A DNA stretch of 64,000 nucleotides from Prochlorococcus sp. MIT 1307 (GTDB lineage: Bacteria; Cyanobacteriota; Cyanobacteriia; PCC-6307; Cyanobiaceae), in the NCBI RefSeq assembly GCF_034092395.1, contig NZ_CP139301.1, positions 1 through 64,000 on the forward strand. Direction: 5' to 3'. Position 1 is the stretch's first letter, and each line of letters opens with the position of its first letter. The notes beneath the pieces are model-generated. The model did not search any database. It worked only from the letters and a program-made list of their open reading frames with translations, and was not told where the DNA came from. Shown piece by piece: positions 36,030-44,367 of this stretch. A program made the translations under genes and the position numbers.

Positions 36030-36476
36030 TCATTGGTGGTTAACTCCGTGGGTTGCACATGGCATCCAGAGCTGCCCCATCTTATGAACACCTAGACATC
36101 CAAGCTTTTTGGCTTCAGCTTCTGCAATAGATCTGGTTGGATAGGCGTAAATATTCTTACTGGATGAGGGACCATCGTTATTAATAGGCTGTTGAAGAGC
36201 TGCTCCTTCTGGGCTCCATACCCTGAGCCCCATTGTTGTTATTCCTGCTGAAAATATTCCCATTCCCACTATCGATGCGTTGACGACTCCCATTGCTACT
36301 ACACCAACAGATACAACTCCCATAGGAACAATTCCAATAGTCACAATACCCATAGGAACAATTCCAATGGAAATGATTCCTAGGGGAGCGATGCCTATCG
36401 CAATTTTTTTAGGTTTACTTCCACAATGAGCAGAACCTTGTGACCCTTGTTGATTGGGCTTATTTGGAATTGTCAT
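36030..36476 (-). CDS. Glycine pentad-repeat protein fused to DUF3721
   Basis: The protein has 148 residues. A polar Gln/Gly/Lys N-terminus leads into pentad repeats at 28-84 (GIAPL, GIISI, GIVPM, GIVTI, GIVPM, GVVSV, GVVAM and so on), the same as in the protein at 3191. After a linker, residues 110-145 form a DUF3721 unit: AYPTRSIAEAEAKKLGC then GVHKMGQLWMPC. DUF3721 is a short Cys-containing module of unknown function found in marine cyanobacteria. The gene follows another DUF3721 gene by 9 bases, so the two form an operon. A metal or thiol role for HKMG...WMPC is only a guess. Confidence 0.8.
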   Translation of the reverse strand: MTIPNKPNQQGSQGSAHCGSKPKKIAIGIAPLGIISIGIVPMGIVTIGIVPMGVVSVGVVAMGVVNASIVGMGIFSAGITTMGLRVWSPEGAALQQPINNDGPSSSKNIYAYPTRSIAEAEAKKLGCLGVHKMGQLWMPCATHGVNHQ

Positions 36477-36485
36477 ATTGAAACT

Positions 36486-36779
36486 TTAGTGGTTGTGGCT
36501 TTCACCAAGATGTTTATGTTTTTGACAGGGCATCCATTGACTACCCATTTTGTGCGCTCCAGTGCAATTAAAGGCTTTTGCTGCTTTTTCCGCTTCTGAT
36601 TTGGTTTTGAAAAGCGCTGGTGTTCTAACTTGTTCCTTAGGAGTTTCGTTTGGTTGTATTTGAGACGAACAACCAACTAAAGAAATTTGAACTAACGCAA
36701 GCCCTATTGGGAAAAGAGTTGGTAGCTTTCTCAATTTCTTAAAATGTCCAATTCCATAATTTAAAAAAAAAAATTGCAT
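36486..36779 (-). CDS. DUF3721 lipoprotein
   Basis: The protein has 97 residues. A signal sequence ends in the lipobox LVGC with Cys37, so it should be lipid-anchored outside the cytoplasmic membrane. After a short linker comes DUF3721: KTKSEAEKAAKAFNC then GAHKMGSQWMPCQKH, with a His-rich end (KHLGESHNH). It is the first gene of a two-gene unit with the pentad-repeat/DUF3721 fusion. The shared module suggests that the two act on the same ligand or bind each other. Confidence 0.82.
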   Translation of the reverse strand: MQFFFLNYGIGHFKKLRKLPTLFPIGLALVQISLVGCSSQIQPNETPKEQVRTPALFKTKSEAEKAAKAFNCTGAHKMGSQWMPCQKHKHLGESHNH

Positions 36780-36788
36780 TTGTCATTA

Positions 36789-37040
36789 TTAAAACCAGGC
36801 TTTTCCTAAACCAAGATATAGAAACTGCCAATTACTTATCTCAAACTTTTTAGGATTATGCATAAAGTACTGTTGGCACAAATTTATGTTGTTTGCGGTA
36901 AGGTTTTCCCTAACTGCCAAATCAACAAAATTCTTGTCCCGACAAGGAAAAGTGACAGTGATGCCAGCCCAACACATAAAGGACAATGTGGAAAACCCAT
37001 TCGCCTTTGAGAGATAATCAATTACTAGCCAGGAATTCAA
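36789..37040 (-). CDS. Weak hypothetical frame
   Basis: An 83-codon frame lies 9 bases upstream of the DUF3721 lipoprotein in the same direction. It includes MCWAGITVTFPCRDKNFVDL and HNPKKFEISNWQFLYLG. The composition is fairly protein-like, but there is no motif, signal or recognised family. It could be the leader gene of that operon or a chance frame. Confidence 0.3.
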   Translation of the reverse strand: MNSWLVIDYLSKANGFSTLSFMCWAGITVTFPCRDKNFVDLAVRENLTANNINLCQQYFMHNPKKFEISNWQFLYLGLGKAWF

Positions 37041-37071
37041 GATAATGCAGCAGGCCTCTTTGCCTTGTTCT

Positions 37072-37275
37072 TCAAGAGTTTCTCTTTAGATGATGAAGTA
37101 CTAAAACATCATTATTAAAATTATCTCCTAGCCATTCCTTGTATTCGGCTAATACGCAAATCTTATCTTTGCCTTCTAAAACCTCGATTCTAGTGATTGC
37201 GTGCGCAACGATTTCTGCAAGAATTTCTGATTTATGCAGATTTTTATCTAATGGATAACGCCAGTGAGGTCCCAT
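37072..37275 (-). CDS. Small soluble protein, unknown
   Basis: The protein has 67 residues: MGPHWRYPLDKNLHKSE, then a helical stretch ILAEIVAHAITRIEVLEG and KEWLGDNFNNDVLVLHH. A good ribosome site (GAGGTGAC) precedes the ATG by about 9 bases. No known family. Confidence 0.6.
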   Translation of the reverse strand: MGPHWRYPLDKNLHKSEILAEIVAHAITRIEVLEGKDKICVLAEYKEWLGDNFNNDVLVLHHLKRNS

Positions 37276-37486
37276 AGTGAAGTCACCTCTGATTGATCTA
37301 CTTAAGACTTAGCAACGAACTTTGTCATTGCCATGAGTGAAAGAACTTGATTATTTACTTTTCAGCAAACCTAAAAGTGGGAAAGTTTGTTTGACTGGTC
37401 AAGAAAGAATAATTCGGTAGCAGATTCGCCTCTATTGCAACCTGACTTTTTGTGTGCTGCCCATATATAAGTATAAATAAGGGGTT

Positions 37487-37506
37487 AAGGCAACCTTGCC
37501 TTTTTT
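37487..37506 (+). terminator. Terminator-like hairpin without a visible gene
   Basis: AAGGC (37487-37491) pairs with GCCTT (37498-37502) and runs into six T. No + strand gene ends before it, so it may end a small RNA from the 37300-37486 stretch. Confidence 0.5.
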
Positions 37507-37540
37507 GTCAGAATGCTTTCTTTGACTTTGATTCGCGTTT

Positions 37541-37729
37541 TTAGGGCTTTCCGACTTGCCATAACCCAATGACAAATAGGAATGTAAGAAGATTAAGTCC
37601 GAAGAAAATCAGATTTCTAGCTTCTCGTTTGGTTATAGGAATTCCTAGCTTTTCAGGATTTAGCTGATCTCCAGATTTTTGGAGCCCTCTAATAATATCT
37701 TGCATATTATTTGGTTCTTCTTGACCCAT
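37541..37729 (-). CDS. Small one-helix membrane protein
   Basis: The protein has 62 residues: a polar helical N-terminus (QDIIRGLQKSGDQLNPEKLG), then IPITKREARNLIFFG and a membrane helix LNLLTFLFVIGLW. It starts 5 bases after the stop of the 41-residue gene, so the two form an operon. I recall short proteins of this layout in marine picocyanobacteria; function unknown. Confidence 0.7.
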   Translation of the reverse strand: MGQEEPNNMQDIIRGLQKSGDQLNPEKLGIPITKREARNLIFFGLNLLTFLFVIGLWQVGKP

Positions 37730-37734
37730 TGGTC

Positions 37735-37860
37735 TTACCTTCCAAGGGGGCCCCTTCTTTTTTGTCTGCTTTTTGCTGCTTGCAAGCCAAAGTACATGGC
37801 TAAAACAAAAAAAAGTAAGGCAAGGCTTGGTGTGCTCTGACTAAAAAATTCAATCAACAT
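37735..37860 (-). CDS. 41-residue membrane peptide
   Basis: The protein starts MLIEFFSQSTPSLALLF, so the helix runs to about residue 28, and it ends in a basic tail (SRQKRRGPLGR). It lies 5 bases upstream of the next small membrane gene. The positive-inside tail suggests a defined membrane orientation. Family unknown. Confidence 0.6.
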   Translation of the reverse strand: MLIEFFSQSTPSLALLFFVLAMYFGLQAAKSRQKRRGPLGR

Positions 37861-38084
37861 AATCGATCTTCAACTCCCTTTCATAATCGCTTTGAACTGT
37901 TCAAATTCTTTGGATTGTTCTATCAGCATAGATGATTGGGAGATTTTTTGGCTGGGAAGGAAACTTTTTCAAGTTGATTTTTCTAGATACCTTCCTTATC
38001 CTTTTTGTTTCCGCTATAAGACAATTGTTAATACCTCTTCCGCCTAATCTAACCTTCTAGGTGTTGAAGTAATAACAGAAGATA

Positions 38085-38282
38085 ATGTCTACTCAATTTT
38101 CACCTTTTCTGCCAATGACAAAAACTAATTTTGCTTCTGAACCTCAATGGTTCAAGGGAAGTAGAGAACGAGGTTATAGAGGAAGGCTTTACAGTGAAAA
38201 ACATATTCCTGAGCTATTGCGTTTAAAGAAGATTCAAGACCTATGGGATTCGGAAGAGAACAATGAAAGCATTGCAGCCTAA
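38085..38282 (+). CDS. Small soluble protein, unknown
   Basis: The protein has 65 residues: MSTQFSPFLPMTKTNFASE, then a basic stretch WFKGSRERGYRGRLYSEKH and an acidic end (DLWDSEENNE). It is followed after two bases by a one-helix membrane gene, so the two are very likely co-translated. No family is recognised. Confidence 0.68.
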   Translation: MSTQFSPFLPMTKTNFASEPQWFKGSRERGYRGRLYSEKHIPELLRLKKIQDLWDSEENNESIAA

Positions 38283-38284
38283 TT

Positions 38285-38476
38285 ATGGAACCCTTCAAAT
38301 TTTGGCAAAACTTATCTGATGACAACAAGTCATTGGTGAAATCTATAGGTTTAGCATCCTTAGGTCTTTATGTTTTGTTGCAGCTGGCTACTTTGCTCTT
38401 GCCTTTAATGCTTTTAATAGCCATTGTCCTTTGGACTTATAAGACATTCGTAGGAAACAATCCTAAAATTCTTTAA
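38285..38476 (+). CDS. Small membrane protein
   Basis: The protein has 63 residues: an amphipathic start (MEPFKFWQNLSDDNKSLV) and then a hydrophobic region of about 35 residues, enough for one long or two short helices (LASLGLYVLLQLATLLLPL, MLLIAIVLWTY). Coupled to the preceding gene. A similar layout is seen in the protein at 38962. Function unknown. Confidence 0.68.
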   Translation: MEPFKFWQNLSDDNKSLVKSIGLASLGLYVLLQLATLLLPLMLLIAIVLWTYKTFVGNNPKIL

Positions 38477-38961
38477 ATGGATTTATTTATGTTGACAGTA
38501 ATGTTCAATTTATTTGGCTTGGAGCGTCTTTTGTCGGGAGAGTTACTTTCGTAACTACCTTTCTCATGGCTTCTGCTCGTGGCGGCTTACAAGAACTTGT
38601 TAAGATCCTTTGGTTAATTATGAAGCCTTAAGGAAGAGCAAAGGAATCAGATAACGTGTCCAAGAACTCCAGTTTCGGCGATTTGAGACATTCTGCTAAA
38701 TTTTTTGGTATTCTCGACTACGCTTCTAAAAAGGAACGTACTTTTCTTAGCCTTAATTTCATTGAAGTTTTAAAAGATGTATTTTTACACTTATGGTCCA
38801 ACCAATTCTTATTTTTATAGTAAAAACCCTTTTTACTATAAAAATAAAAGTTTTCATCATGAATGATTGGAAATGGCTTGTATCGCCTAGAGATAACTAT
38901 ATAGATAGCCTACTTCTAGGAAAGGAGAAAAGTGCAATTAAATTAGGATTTATTTAAGCTA
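38477..38961. other. Spacer with a long AT-rich hairpin
   Basis: Only short frames occur, for example one starting MASARGGLQELVKILWLI near 38567 that I do not call. The stretch contains the 18-bp hairpin listed separately. Confidence 0.45.
38809..38847. repeat. 18-bp perfect AT-rich hairpin
   Basis: Bases 38809-38826 and 38830-38847 are perfect reverse complements (core TTTTTATAGTAAAAA) over a CCC loop. It contains only two G-C pairs. It could be a bidirectional terminator or a protein-binding site. Confidence 0.8.
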
Positions 38962-39159
38962 ATGAAAAGGATATTCGGACGCTTTATCGTTTCTGACTGG
39001 AGGGACCTTTCACCTCAGAAAAGGTTGAACATAAAGAGAATATTTATAGCGTTTTTATTTGCTTATGGAATCTTTGTTTTTCTTAATCGATATGCACTAA
39101 CGATTTTTGTCTGGCTAACGATTTACTTTGCCTACACAAAGTTCGAGAAGACGAAATAG
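38962..39159 (+). CDS. Small two-helix membrane protein
   Basis: The protein has 65 residues: a basic, amphipathic start (KRIFGRFIVSDWRDLSPQKR) and hydrophobic segments IFIAFLFAYGIFVFL and ALTIFVWLTIYFAY. The arrangement echoes the protein at 38285 (polar WxxLS segment, then hydrophobic C-terminus), so the two could be distant paralogues. No family is recognised. Confidence 0.62.
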   Translation: MKRIFGRFIVSDWRDLSPQKRLNIKRIFIAFLFAYGIFVFLNRYALTIFVWLTIYFAYTKFEKTK

Positions 39160-39227
39160 CCATTTCTTTTTGCTCATGATTGGATTCTACGAAAACAGAT
39201 GCCTATTGTTGTTGGATCCTTGTTGGT

Positions 39228-39449
39228 TTAACAATGAGGGATCTGTGATTCCTTTTCATTGCGCCTTATAGAAGTATTCCGATAACAGCATCTCTCAATT
39301 ATTGGTAGGATTCCTTCTTCTAGTTCTTGCAGAAGTTCATCTCTAAAATTAATGATATTTTCATTCGTTGGATGCTCATACCCAGCCTCCTGTGTATCCC
39401 AAAAGATGGCAAGGATTGTTCTGTGGAATAGTGGATGGCGTAATGACAT
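39228..39449 (-). CDS. Hypothetical small protein
   Basis: The protein has 73 residues: LRHPLFHRTILAIFWDTQ, then a helical acidic stretch (FRDELLQELEEGILPIIERCC). The composition is protein-like and no better frame competes. No family, partner or terminator was found. Confidence 0.5.
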   Translation of the reverse strand: MSLRHPLFHRTILAIFWDTQEAGYEHPTNENIINFRDELLQELEEGILPIIERCCYRNTSIRRNEKESQIPHC

Positions 39450-39819
39450 TTTGAGGTTTTCTTATACCGTTTATTGAATTTTAAGAGCTAAGTAAGTATT
39501 TTTGTGGCAAGAATTAGAAATAAGACGCTTTATACTCAAAAAAAACAGCTAACTCTTCTTTTTTATTCTTCAGCCTCCCAACACTGCCTTTAAGACATAG
39601 AATATTTTAACTGGTTGTTGAAAGCCCCCCGTCGGCAAGATCCTTATCTATCAAATGATAAAAAATATTTACTTGGGTAGATCCACAATCTGATTTTAAA
39701 AACTAAAATTCAAAATACTGTGCTGATATCTATTACTTGTCAAAACAAAAAAACACACATTTAACTTACGCGTAATCATGTTTTAATCTCTAGACGCTTA
39801 AGAAATTAATAAGACTTGA
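39450..39819. other. Gene-free AT-rich spacer
   Basis: I see no supported gene, hairpin or RNA. Confidence 0.45.
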
Positions 39820-40296
39820 CTAGCTCGATTTTGGATCAATCCAAATGCAATTCTCTTTAATTTTTAATGGCTTACCGTTTCGATTCTGATAAACTGTATA
39901 CATTACAAGTGATTTTAAATTGATAGTTTTCTTGATGATAGATTTTCTCTGGGGATTATTATCAAAATAATTGATCTGTTTTATCATTAGTTTGTTCCCT
40001 TTTAGCCTGGAGAAGAGCTCTTCCATAGAATTAAAATAAAGAGCTTCTTCAACTCTTCTGGTTATTGGCTTGAATGAATTAGTAAGAAGGTCGAAATAGT
40101 AAAGAGATCCATTATTTTTATGGAAAACAAACTTACTAGGTTGGGCAATACTAGGATTCAATCCACATTTAAGTGCTTGGTATGGGCCTGAAGAAATAGG
40201 TCGTCTATTAGAACAAGCTGCAACAGATAGAGCTAATCCCAACATAAATAAAAAATGTTTTTTCACAAGCCTCCCTTCCTTTGTAAGTATTGCCAT
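39820..40296 (-). CDS. Small lipoprotein, unknown
   Basis: The protein has 158 residues. A basic start and hydrophobic stretch end in a lipobox, SVAAC, with Cys28. The mature part has a Tyr- and Asn-rich beta-like region (FHKNNGSLYYFDLLTN) and ends ENCIWIDPKS. The CG pair near the start and C near the end could form a disulfide. It is probably anchored in the periplasm. It is next to the DUF1651-like gene in the same direction, 50 bases away. No family is recognised. Confidence 0.68.
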   Translation of the reverse strand: MAILTKEGRLVKKHFLFMLGLALSVAACSNRRPISSGPYQALKCGLNPSIAQPSKFVFHKNNGSLYYFDLLTNSFKPITRRVEEALYFNSMEELFSRLKGNKLMIKQINYFDNNPQRKSIIKKTINLKSLVMYTVYQNRNGKPLKIKENCIWIDPKSS

Positions 40297-40346
40297 ATTT
40301 ACAGATAATTTAGGAATTAAGGACTTTCTAAGAATTCCCCAAGAGA

Positions 40347-40580
40347 TTATGCAGCTTGATCTCTCTCTTCAACAACTCTCCAACCTAGTTTGCTTAGATG
40401 ACTCCATTGATCTAAAGCTTTAGCTGCGTAAGTTCTTTTTTTATATCTAAATTGCTTGGAGCCAACTCCATCGACCACCCACAATCCTATATATCCTTCA
40501 TGTATCGGATTCATCGGATCTTTTTCAAAAAACAAAAGACTCCTACCCCCTGGGGCAATTAACCAGCCTTCTGGATACAT
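40347..40580 (-). CDS. DUF1651-like protein
   Basis: The 77 residues resemble DUF1651, a family almost restricted to Prochlorococcus and Synechococcus. The pattern is an opening GWLIAPGGR, a central hydrophobic strand (YIGLWVVDG), then KKRTYAAKALDQW and the closing LGWRVVE. The family occurs in many copies in accessory islands and has no known function. The match is by eye and partial. Confidence 0.65.
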   Translation of the reverse strand: MYPEGWLIAPGGRSLLFFEKDPMNPIHEGYIGLWVVDGVGSKQFRYKKRTYAAKALDQWSHLSKLGWRVVEERDQAA

Positions 40581-41050
40581 AAAATTTCCATTAGTATCTA
40601 AAAACTAGTTAACTACCACTCTGCTGAGTGTCAAGCATTGCCTATTCAGTGACATTGATAAATAAACACTATATTGAATCTTTAGCCTTTGAGGCTTTTC
40701 TACCTTGTAACTCTTGTACTTAAGTTCTTTTTCTGATGGGCGATTAACTACTAAAAGCTCTGTTAGGCTTTATTACACTTGGTATTTCTTGTATCGTCTT
40801 CAATTGATTCCAATTTCTAGGCAGGCTTCTAAATGGAACAGCTGCTTTGATAGCACAGTTGTATGGGGCAACGAAGCACCAGAATTAAAGGTTTGGGACA
40901 AAAACTAACTAATTCAAATTACTTATATAGGATATTAATGTGGAAATGAACCTATAGCAGGAGAGAAAAGAGTACCTTTAAGATATTCTGGAGGGAAGGT
41001 AGTCAACTAATGTTAACTTTCTGACCATACTCTTATCAAGACAGCAAAAA
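40581..41050. other. Spacer with one rejected frame
   Basis: A + strand frame at 40714-40908 is open for 64 codons, but its composition is not convincing and it has no supporting signals. I call no gene here. Confidence 0.4.
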
Positions 41051-41626
41051 ATGCGCATCTTGATCTTTTTTTTCTGGATTCTGACTGGAATTGCTACAGG
41101 TGTTGTTGCTTCTGACAAAGGTCATGGCTTTGGATCTTGGTTGTTCGCTGGCTTGTTGCTAGGCCCGCTTGGCTTAATAGCTGTAGCAGGTTTATCTGAT
41201 CAAAAACTCAGGGAATACATCAGAAGAACAATGGAACCCCCATCCATTCGAACCAATCAGAATACTCAAAAACTTTTGGAAGAAATCAATCTAAAAGTAG
41301 ATTCAACACCTAAGCTTCTAAGCGAAAGCCAAAGTAATTTTGATGAGCAAAATCAGGGATACTTAAAAGATAAATATATAGGAGATTTTTTATTAAATAA
41401 GAGAGCTACTAAAGACCAAATCTGGAGAAAAATTTTTGAAATGCTTGAATTTCATAGGCCAGATATAGCTACTTTGTCTGATCCAGTTAAATCAAATTTA
41501 AACTTGTCTTTAACAGGTGGCAGAGCTTATATTATTTGTAGATCAGATGGAGCTAAAATTGCCTTAGCATATACAAAAGATAGCCCTGATAATCATTACC
41601 TATATTGGCAGCTAAGGATTTATTGA
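41051..41626 (+). CDS. Membrane-anchored protein, unknown C-domain
   Basis: The protein has 191 residues. The N-terminal 50 residues form a two-helix hairpin (LIFFFWILTGIATGVVAS and GSWLFAGLLLGPLGLIAVAG) around a Gly-rich turn with DKGHGFG, a unit I have seen at the start of other bacterial membrane proteins. A flexible polar linker follows to about 120, then a compact C-terminal domain ending YLYWQLRIY. It lies before prepilin peptidase in the same direction but 324 bases away. No function is assigned. Confidence 0.7.
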   Translation: MRILIFFFWILTGIATGVVASDKGHGFGSWLFAGLLLGPLGLIAVAGLSDQKLREYIRRTMEPPSIRTNQNTQKLLEEINLKVDSTPKLLSESQSNFDEQNQGYLKDKYIGDFLLNKRATKDQIWRKIFEMLEFHRPDIATLSDPVKSNLNLSLTGGRAYIICRSDGAKIALAYTKDSPDNHYLYWQLRIY

Positions 41627-41950
41627 ACTTATAAAAAATTAAAATTACAATAAGTATTTATGATTCGCATTTTACACCTTAAAATTTCTAAGGACGTACC
41701 AACTATTAAAGTAAATATAATAAATCTAAATTAAATTCTCCAAGACTTTTTTTCTCCTAAGGGGGGGGATAGACAGAATAAATATCGATTTTGAAATAGA
41801 TTAACATGAGTCCTTTTGAGAATATTTTTCTAAAGCTTAAATTTTTACACCAATCTAGTTGTTACTAAGAGTGTTTTCCTTGTAGAAGTTAGACCAAAGA
41901 TTTGGTTCAAATTTAGCAATAACCTGAATTTATATTTAAGACGAAATTTA
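41627..41950. other. AT-rich spacer before prepilin peptidase
   Basis: There is no gene. A run of eight or nine G at about 41761-41768 stands out in otherwise AT-rich sequence. The promoter of the prepilin peptidase gene should be at the right end. Confidence 0.45.
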
Positions 41951-42832
41951 ATGCTACTATATAAAAAAGTGAATCTATTTAGAAGATTCAAAGCAATGCT
42001 TTCGGAGCAGATCATTCTTATAAAAAACACTTTTTCATTTTTAATGGGGTGTTGTTTTGGTAGTTTCATAAATGTGGTAATTTATCGCCTCCCTCTTGGA
42101 AAATCTCTAATATTTCCTAGAAGTTACTGCATAGAATGTAAATATAGAATTCGTTGGTTTGAGAATATCCCCTTACTTAGTTGGCTGTTTTTAAGAGGGA
42201 TGTGCAGAAATTGTAATAAACCAATATCAATAATATATCCTTTGGTGGAATTAACCTCTGGCCTTTTATTTTTATTAAACAATTACTCTTTTTCTTCAGG
42301 CCTTTTGTCAAGCTCGTATTTTATTATAAATATATTTGGGTGGATATTTCTGTCATTACTTCTTGTATTATCTATTCTTGACATTAAATATTTTTGGCTG
42401 CCTGATTCTATTTGTAAAATTGGAATACTAGCTGGTATTTTTTCTAAACTGATAATAGGAATAATATATGAGGTTTCAACAACAGTTCTTTTGACAATGG
42501 TTTTTGAGTCAGTCGCTGCTGCATTTTTAGGTTATATGATTTTTCAATTAATTAGCGCTATTGGGTTGCGAATTTTTCAAAAACCTGCGATGGGAAAGGG
42601 AGATTCAAAGCTTGCCGCATTAATAGGCTCTTGGCTTGGGTTCATAGGACTTGGCATTAGTACATGGCTTGCATTTAACCTTGCAGGCATATTCGTAGTA
42701 ATCGGGTTAGTTACTCGGAAACTTAAAAGAAATCAAAAAATTCCATTTGGAACCTTTCTTGCATTTTCTGCAATATTAGTATGGCACTTTGGAAATGACA
42801 CTTTTATTAAACTGATATCACTAGCCTCTTAA
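41951..42832 (+). CDS. pilD: Prepilin peptidase PilD
   Basis: This 293-residue membrane aspartyl protease cleaves prepilin leaders after Gly and methylates the new N-terminus. The N-terminal methylase part has GSFINVVIYRLP and two zinc pairs, C60xxC63 and C85xxC88. The catalytic aspartates are Asp144 in LDIKYFWLPD and Asp218 in the GKGD motif at 215-218. About eight helices are present. An ATG at 41996 (MLSEQIIL) is an equally good start. It stands at the left edge of the pilus locus and converges with pilC. Confidence 0.95.
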   Translation: MLLYKKVNLFRRFKAMLSEQIILIKNTFSFLMGCCFGSFINVVIYRLPLGKSLIFPRSYCIECKYRIRWFENIPLLSWLFLRGMCRNCNKPISIIYPLVELTSGLLFLLNNYSFSSGLLSSSYFIINIFGWIFLSLLLVLSILDIKYFWLPDSICKIGILAGIFSKLIIGIIYEVSTTVLLTMVFESVAAAFLGYMIFQLISAIGLRIFQKPAMGKGDSKLAALIGSWLGFIGLGISTWLAFNLAGIFVVIGLVTRKLKRNQKIPFGTFLAFSAILVWHFGNDTFIKLISLAS

Positions 42833-42973
42833 AGTTATTATAAGCATAGATGATAAATCTTTTTTAATGTTATCTATAATATAAAAACTAGAATTTACTA
42901 TATAAAGATAATCTAATAAATGGTATCGCATTATTATCAGAGTAACGCAACTAAATAGTAAAAATCCAAAGTT

Positions 42974-44335
42974 TTAGCCAACTGTCTGCATCATGCTAAA
43001 CATTGGTAAATACATTGCTATTAAGATTAGGCCAACAAAAACAGCAACAAAGACGATCATCAACGGTTCCATTATCGAGGTCAAAGCTTTAACACTGTCT
43101 GAAACTTCATCTTCATAAAATTCAGCTAGTTTTGTTATCATTTGACTTAGCTCACCTGTTTCTTCTCCAATACGGAACATTGAGGTAAACATTATAGGTA
43201 TTACTTGCTCTTGATCTAATACCCTATAAATTGGATTGCCAGTTTGAATATCTTTATACATCTTATCTATAATTCGCATAAATACTCTATTTGTCACGGT
43301 CCTTTTAGCTATGCTTAATGACTCTAGGATAGGGACCCCAGCAGAATTTAGAGATGATAATGTTCGCGAAAAATTTGCTAAGCAAGACTTAGTAACTAGG
43401 TCTTTAGTTAGTGGGAATTGTAATAGGGCTTTGTCATACCACCACATTACATAAGGCTTATTAGAAAAGTATCTATAGAAAAGATAAAGTGCTAATCCAG
43501 TCGGAACAGCTTTAAAATAAAATTGAGTTGACTTTAGCTGGTTAGAAAGATCAACTAGTATTTTTGTAATCGCTGGTAAAGTCGCTCCAGACTCCTCATA
43601 TATATCTACAAATATCGGTATTACAAAAATCATCATTATAAATACAACTACTACTGTAAGTGTTGCGATTGCGACAGGATATGCCATTGCGCTTTGTATT
43701 TGTCCTTTTATTTTTGATAAACTTTCTAATAACTTAGCTTCGCGATCTAATGTGTCTGGCAATAATCCAGCAGTTTCTCCTGCTGAAACAAGGGCCCTAT
43801 ACATTTCATTAAATACTTCAGGATATTTATCTAGCATTTCAGTCATTGTTGAACCTTTACTTATCCCTATGGCTATTTCTCTAAATACATATTTTATTGA
43901 TGTGTGCTCTGATGTCTCAGAAATAATTTTCAATGACTCTAATAATGGTAATCCAGTTCGAATCATTGATGATAATTGCTTTGTTGCTATAGCTAAATCT
44001 TTTGTTGGGGGAGCTTTTACCCTTCTACCTTCCATTGAATTAGGCCTTCTTAACTGATCTTGTCTTGCTCGCAACGCAGTCATATCACCTTCTAAGTATT
44101 CCTTTCTTTCCTGAATCTTTAGGTCTACATAAGTTTTTAAAGTAGCGATCTTACTTTTTTGTCGCTTTCGTATTGACTTCTTTTTTACAGGTAGAACATT
44201 TTTCATCTTCTTTTGTATTGTATTATTTTCATTTTCTGACGTCTGCTTGGAATTATTTAGAACGACTTTTCTTTTGTACCGAGCTTTTTCCATTAAGGCT
44301 CTAAGTTTCTGATTCTCAATATATTTGTAGCTCAC
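42974..44335 (-). CDS. pilC: Type IV pilus platform protein PilC
   Basis: This 453-residue inner-membrane protein has two T2SF/PilC repeat domains, the first with TGLPLLESLKIISETS and the second with AGVPILESLSIAKRT, and three membrane helices. It ends with the typical MEPLMIVFVAVFVGLILIAM segment. The N-terminal 110 residues are very basic and precede the first domain. PilC is turned by PilB and PilT to add or remove pilins. Third gene of the pilB-pilT-pilC unit, 32 bases after pilT. Confidence 0.95.
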   Translation of the reverse strand: MSYKYIENQKLRALMEKARYKRKVVLNNSKQTSENENNTIQKKMKNVLPVKKKSIRKRQKSKIATLKTYVDLKIQERKEYLEGDMTALRARQDQLRRPNSMEGRRVKAPPTKDLAIATKQLSSMIRTGLPLLESLKIISETSEHTSIKYVFREIAIGISKGSTMTEMLDKYPEVFNEMYRALVSAGETAGLLPDTLDREAKLLESLSKIKGQIQSAMAYPVAIATLTVVVVFIMMIFVIPIFVDIYEESGATLPAITKILVDLSNQLKSTQFYFKAVPTGLALYLFYRYFSNKPYVMWWYDKALLQFPLTKDLVTKSCLANFSRTLSSLNSAGVPILESLSIAKRTVTNRVFMRIIDKMYKDIQTGNPIYRVLDQEQVIPIMFTSMFRIGEETGELSQMITKLAEFYEDEVSDSVKALTSIMEPLMIVFVAVFVGLILIAMYLPMFSMMQTVG

Positions 44336-44367
44336 AATAATTAATTTAGAAAGGAATAAAATTTCAT

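Noticed and set aside
40714-40908. + strand frame of 64 codons
   Set aside because: The composition is unconvincing, and it has no ribosome site, terminator or family.
41761-41769. Run of eight to nine G before prepilin peptidase as a phase-variable tract
   Set aside because: It lies about 180 bases upstream of the start and not in a coding frame or obvious promoter spacer, so there is no mechanism to propose.
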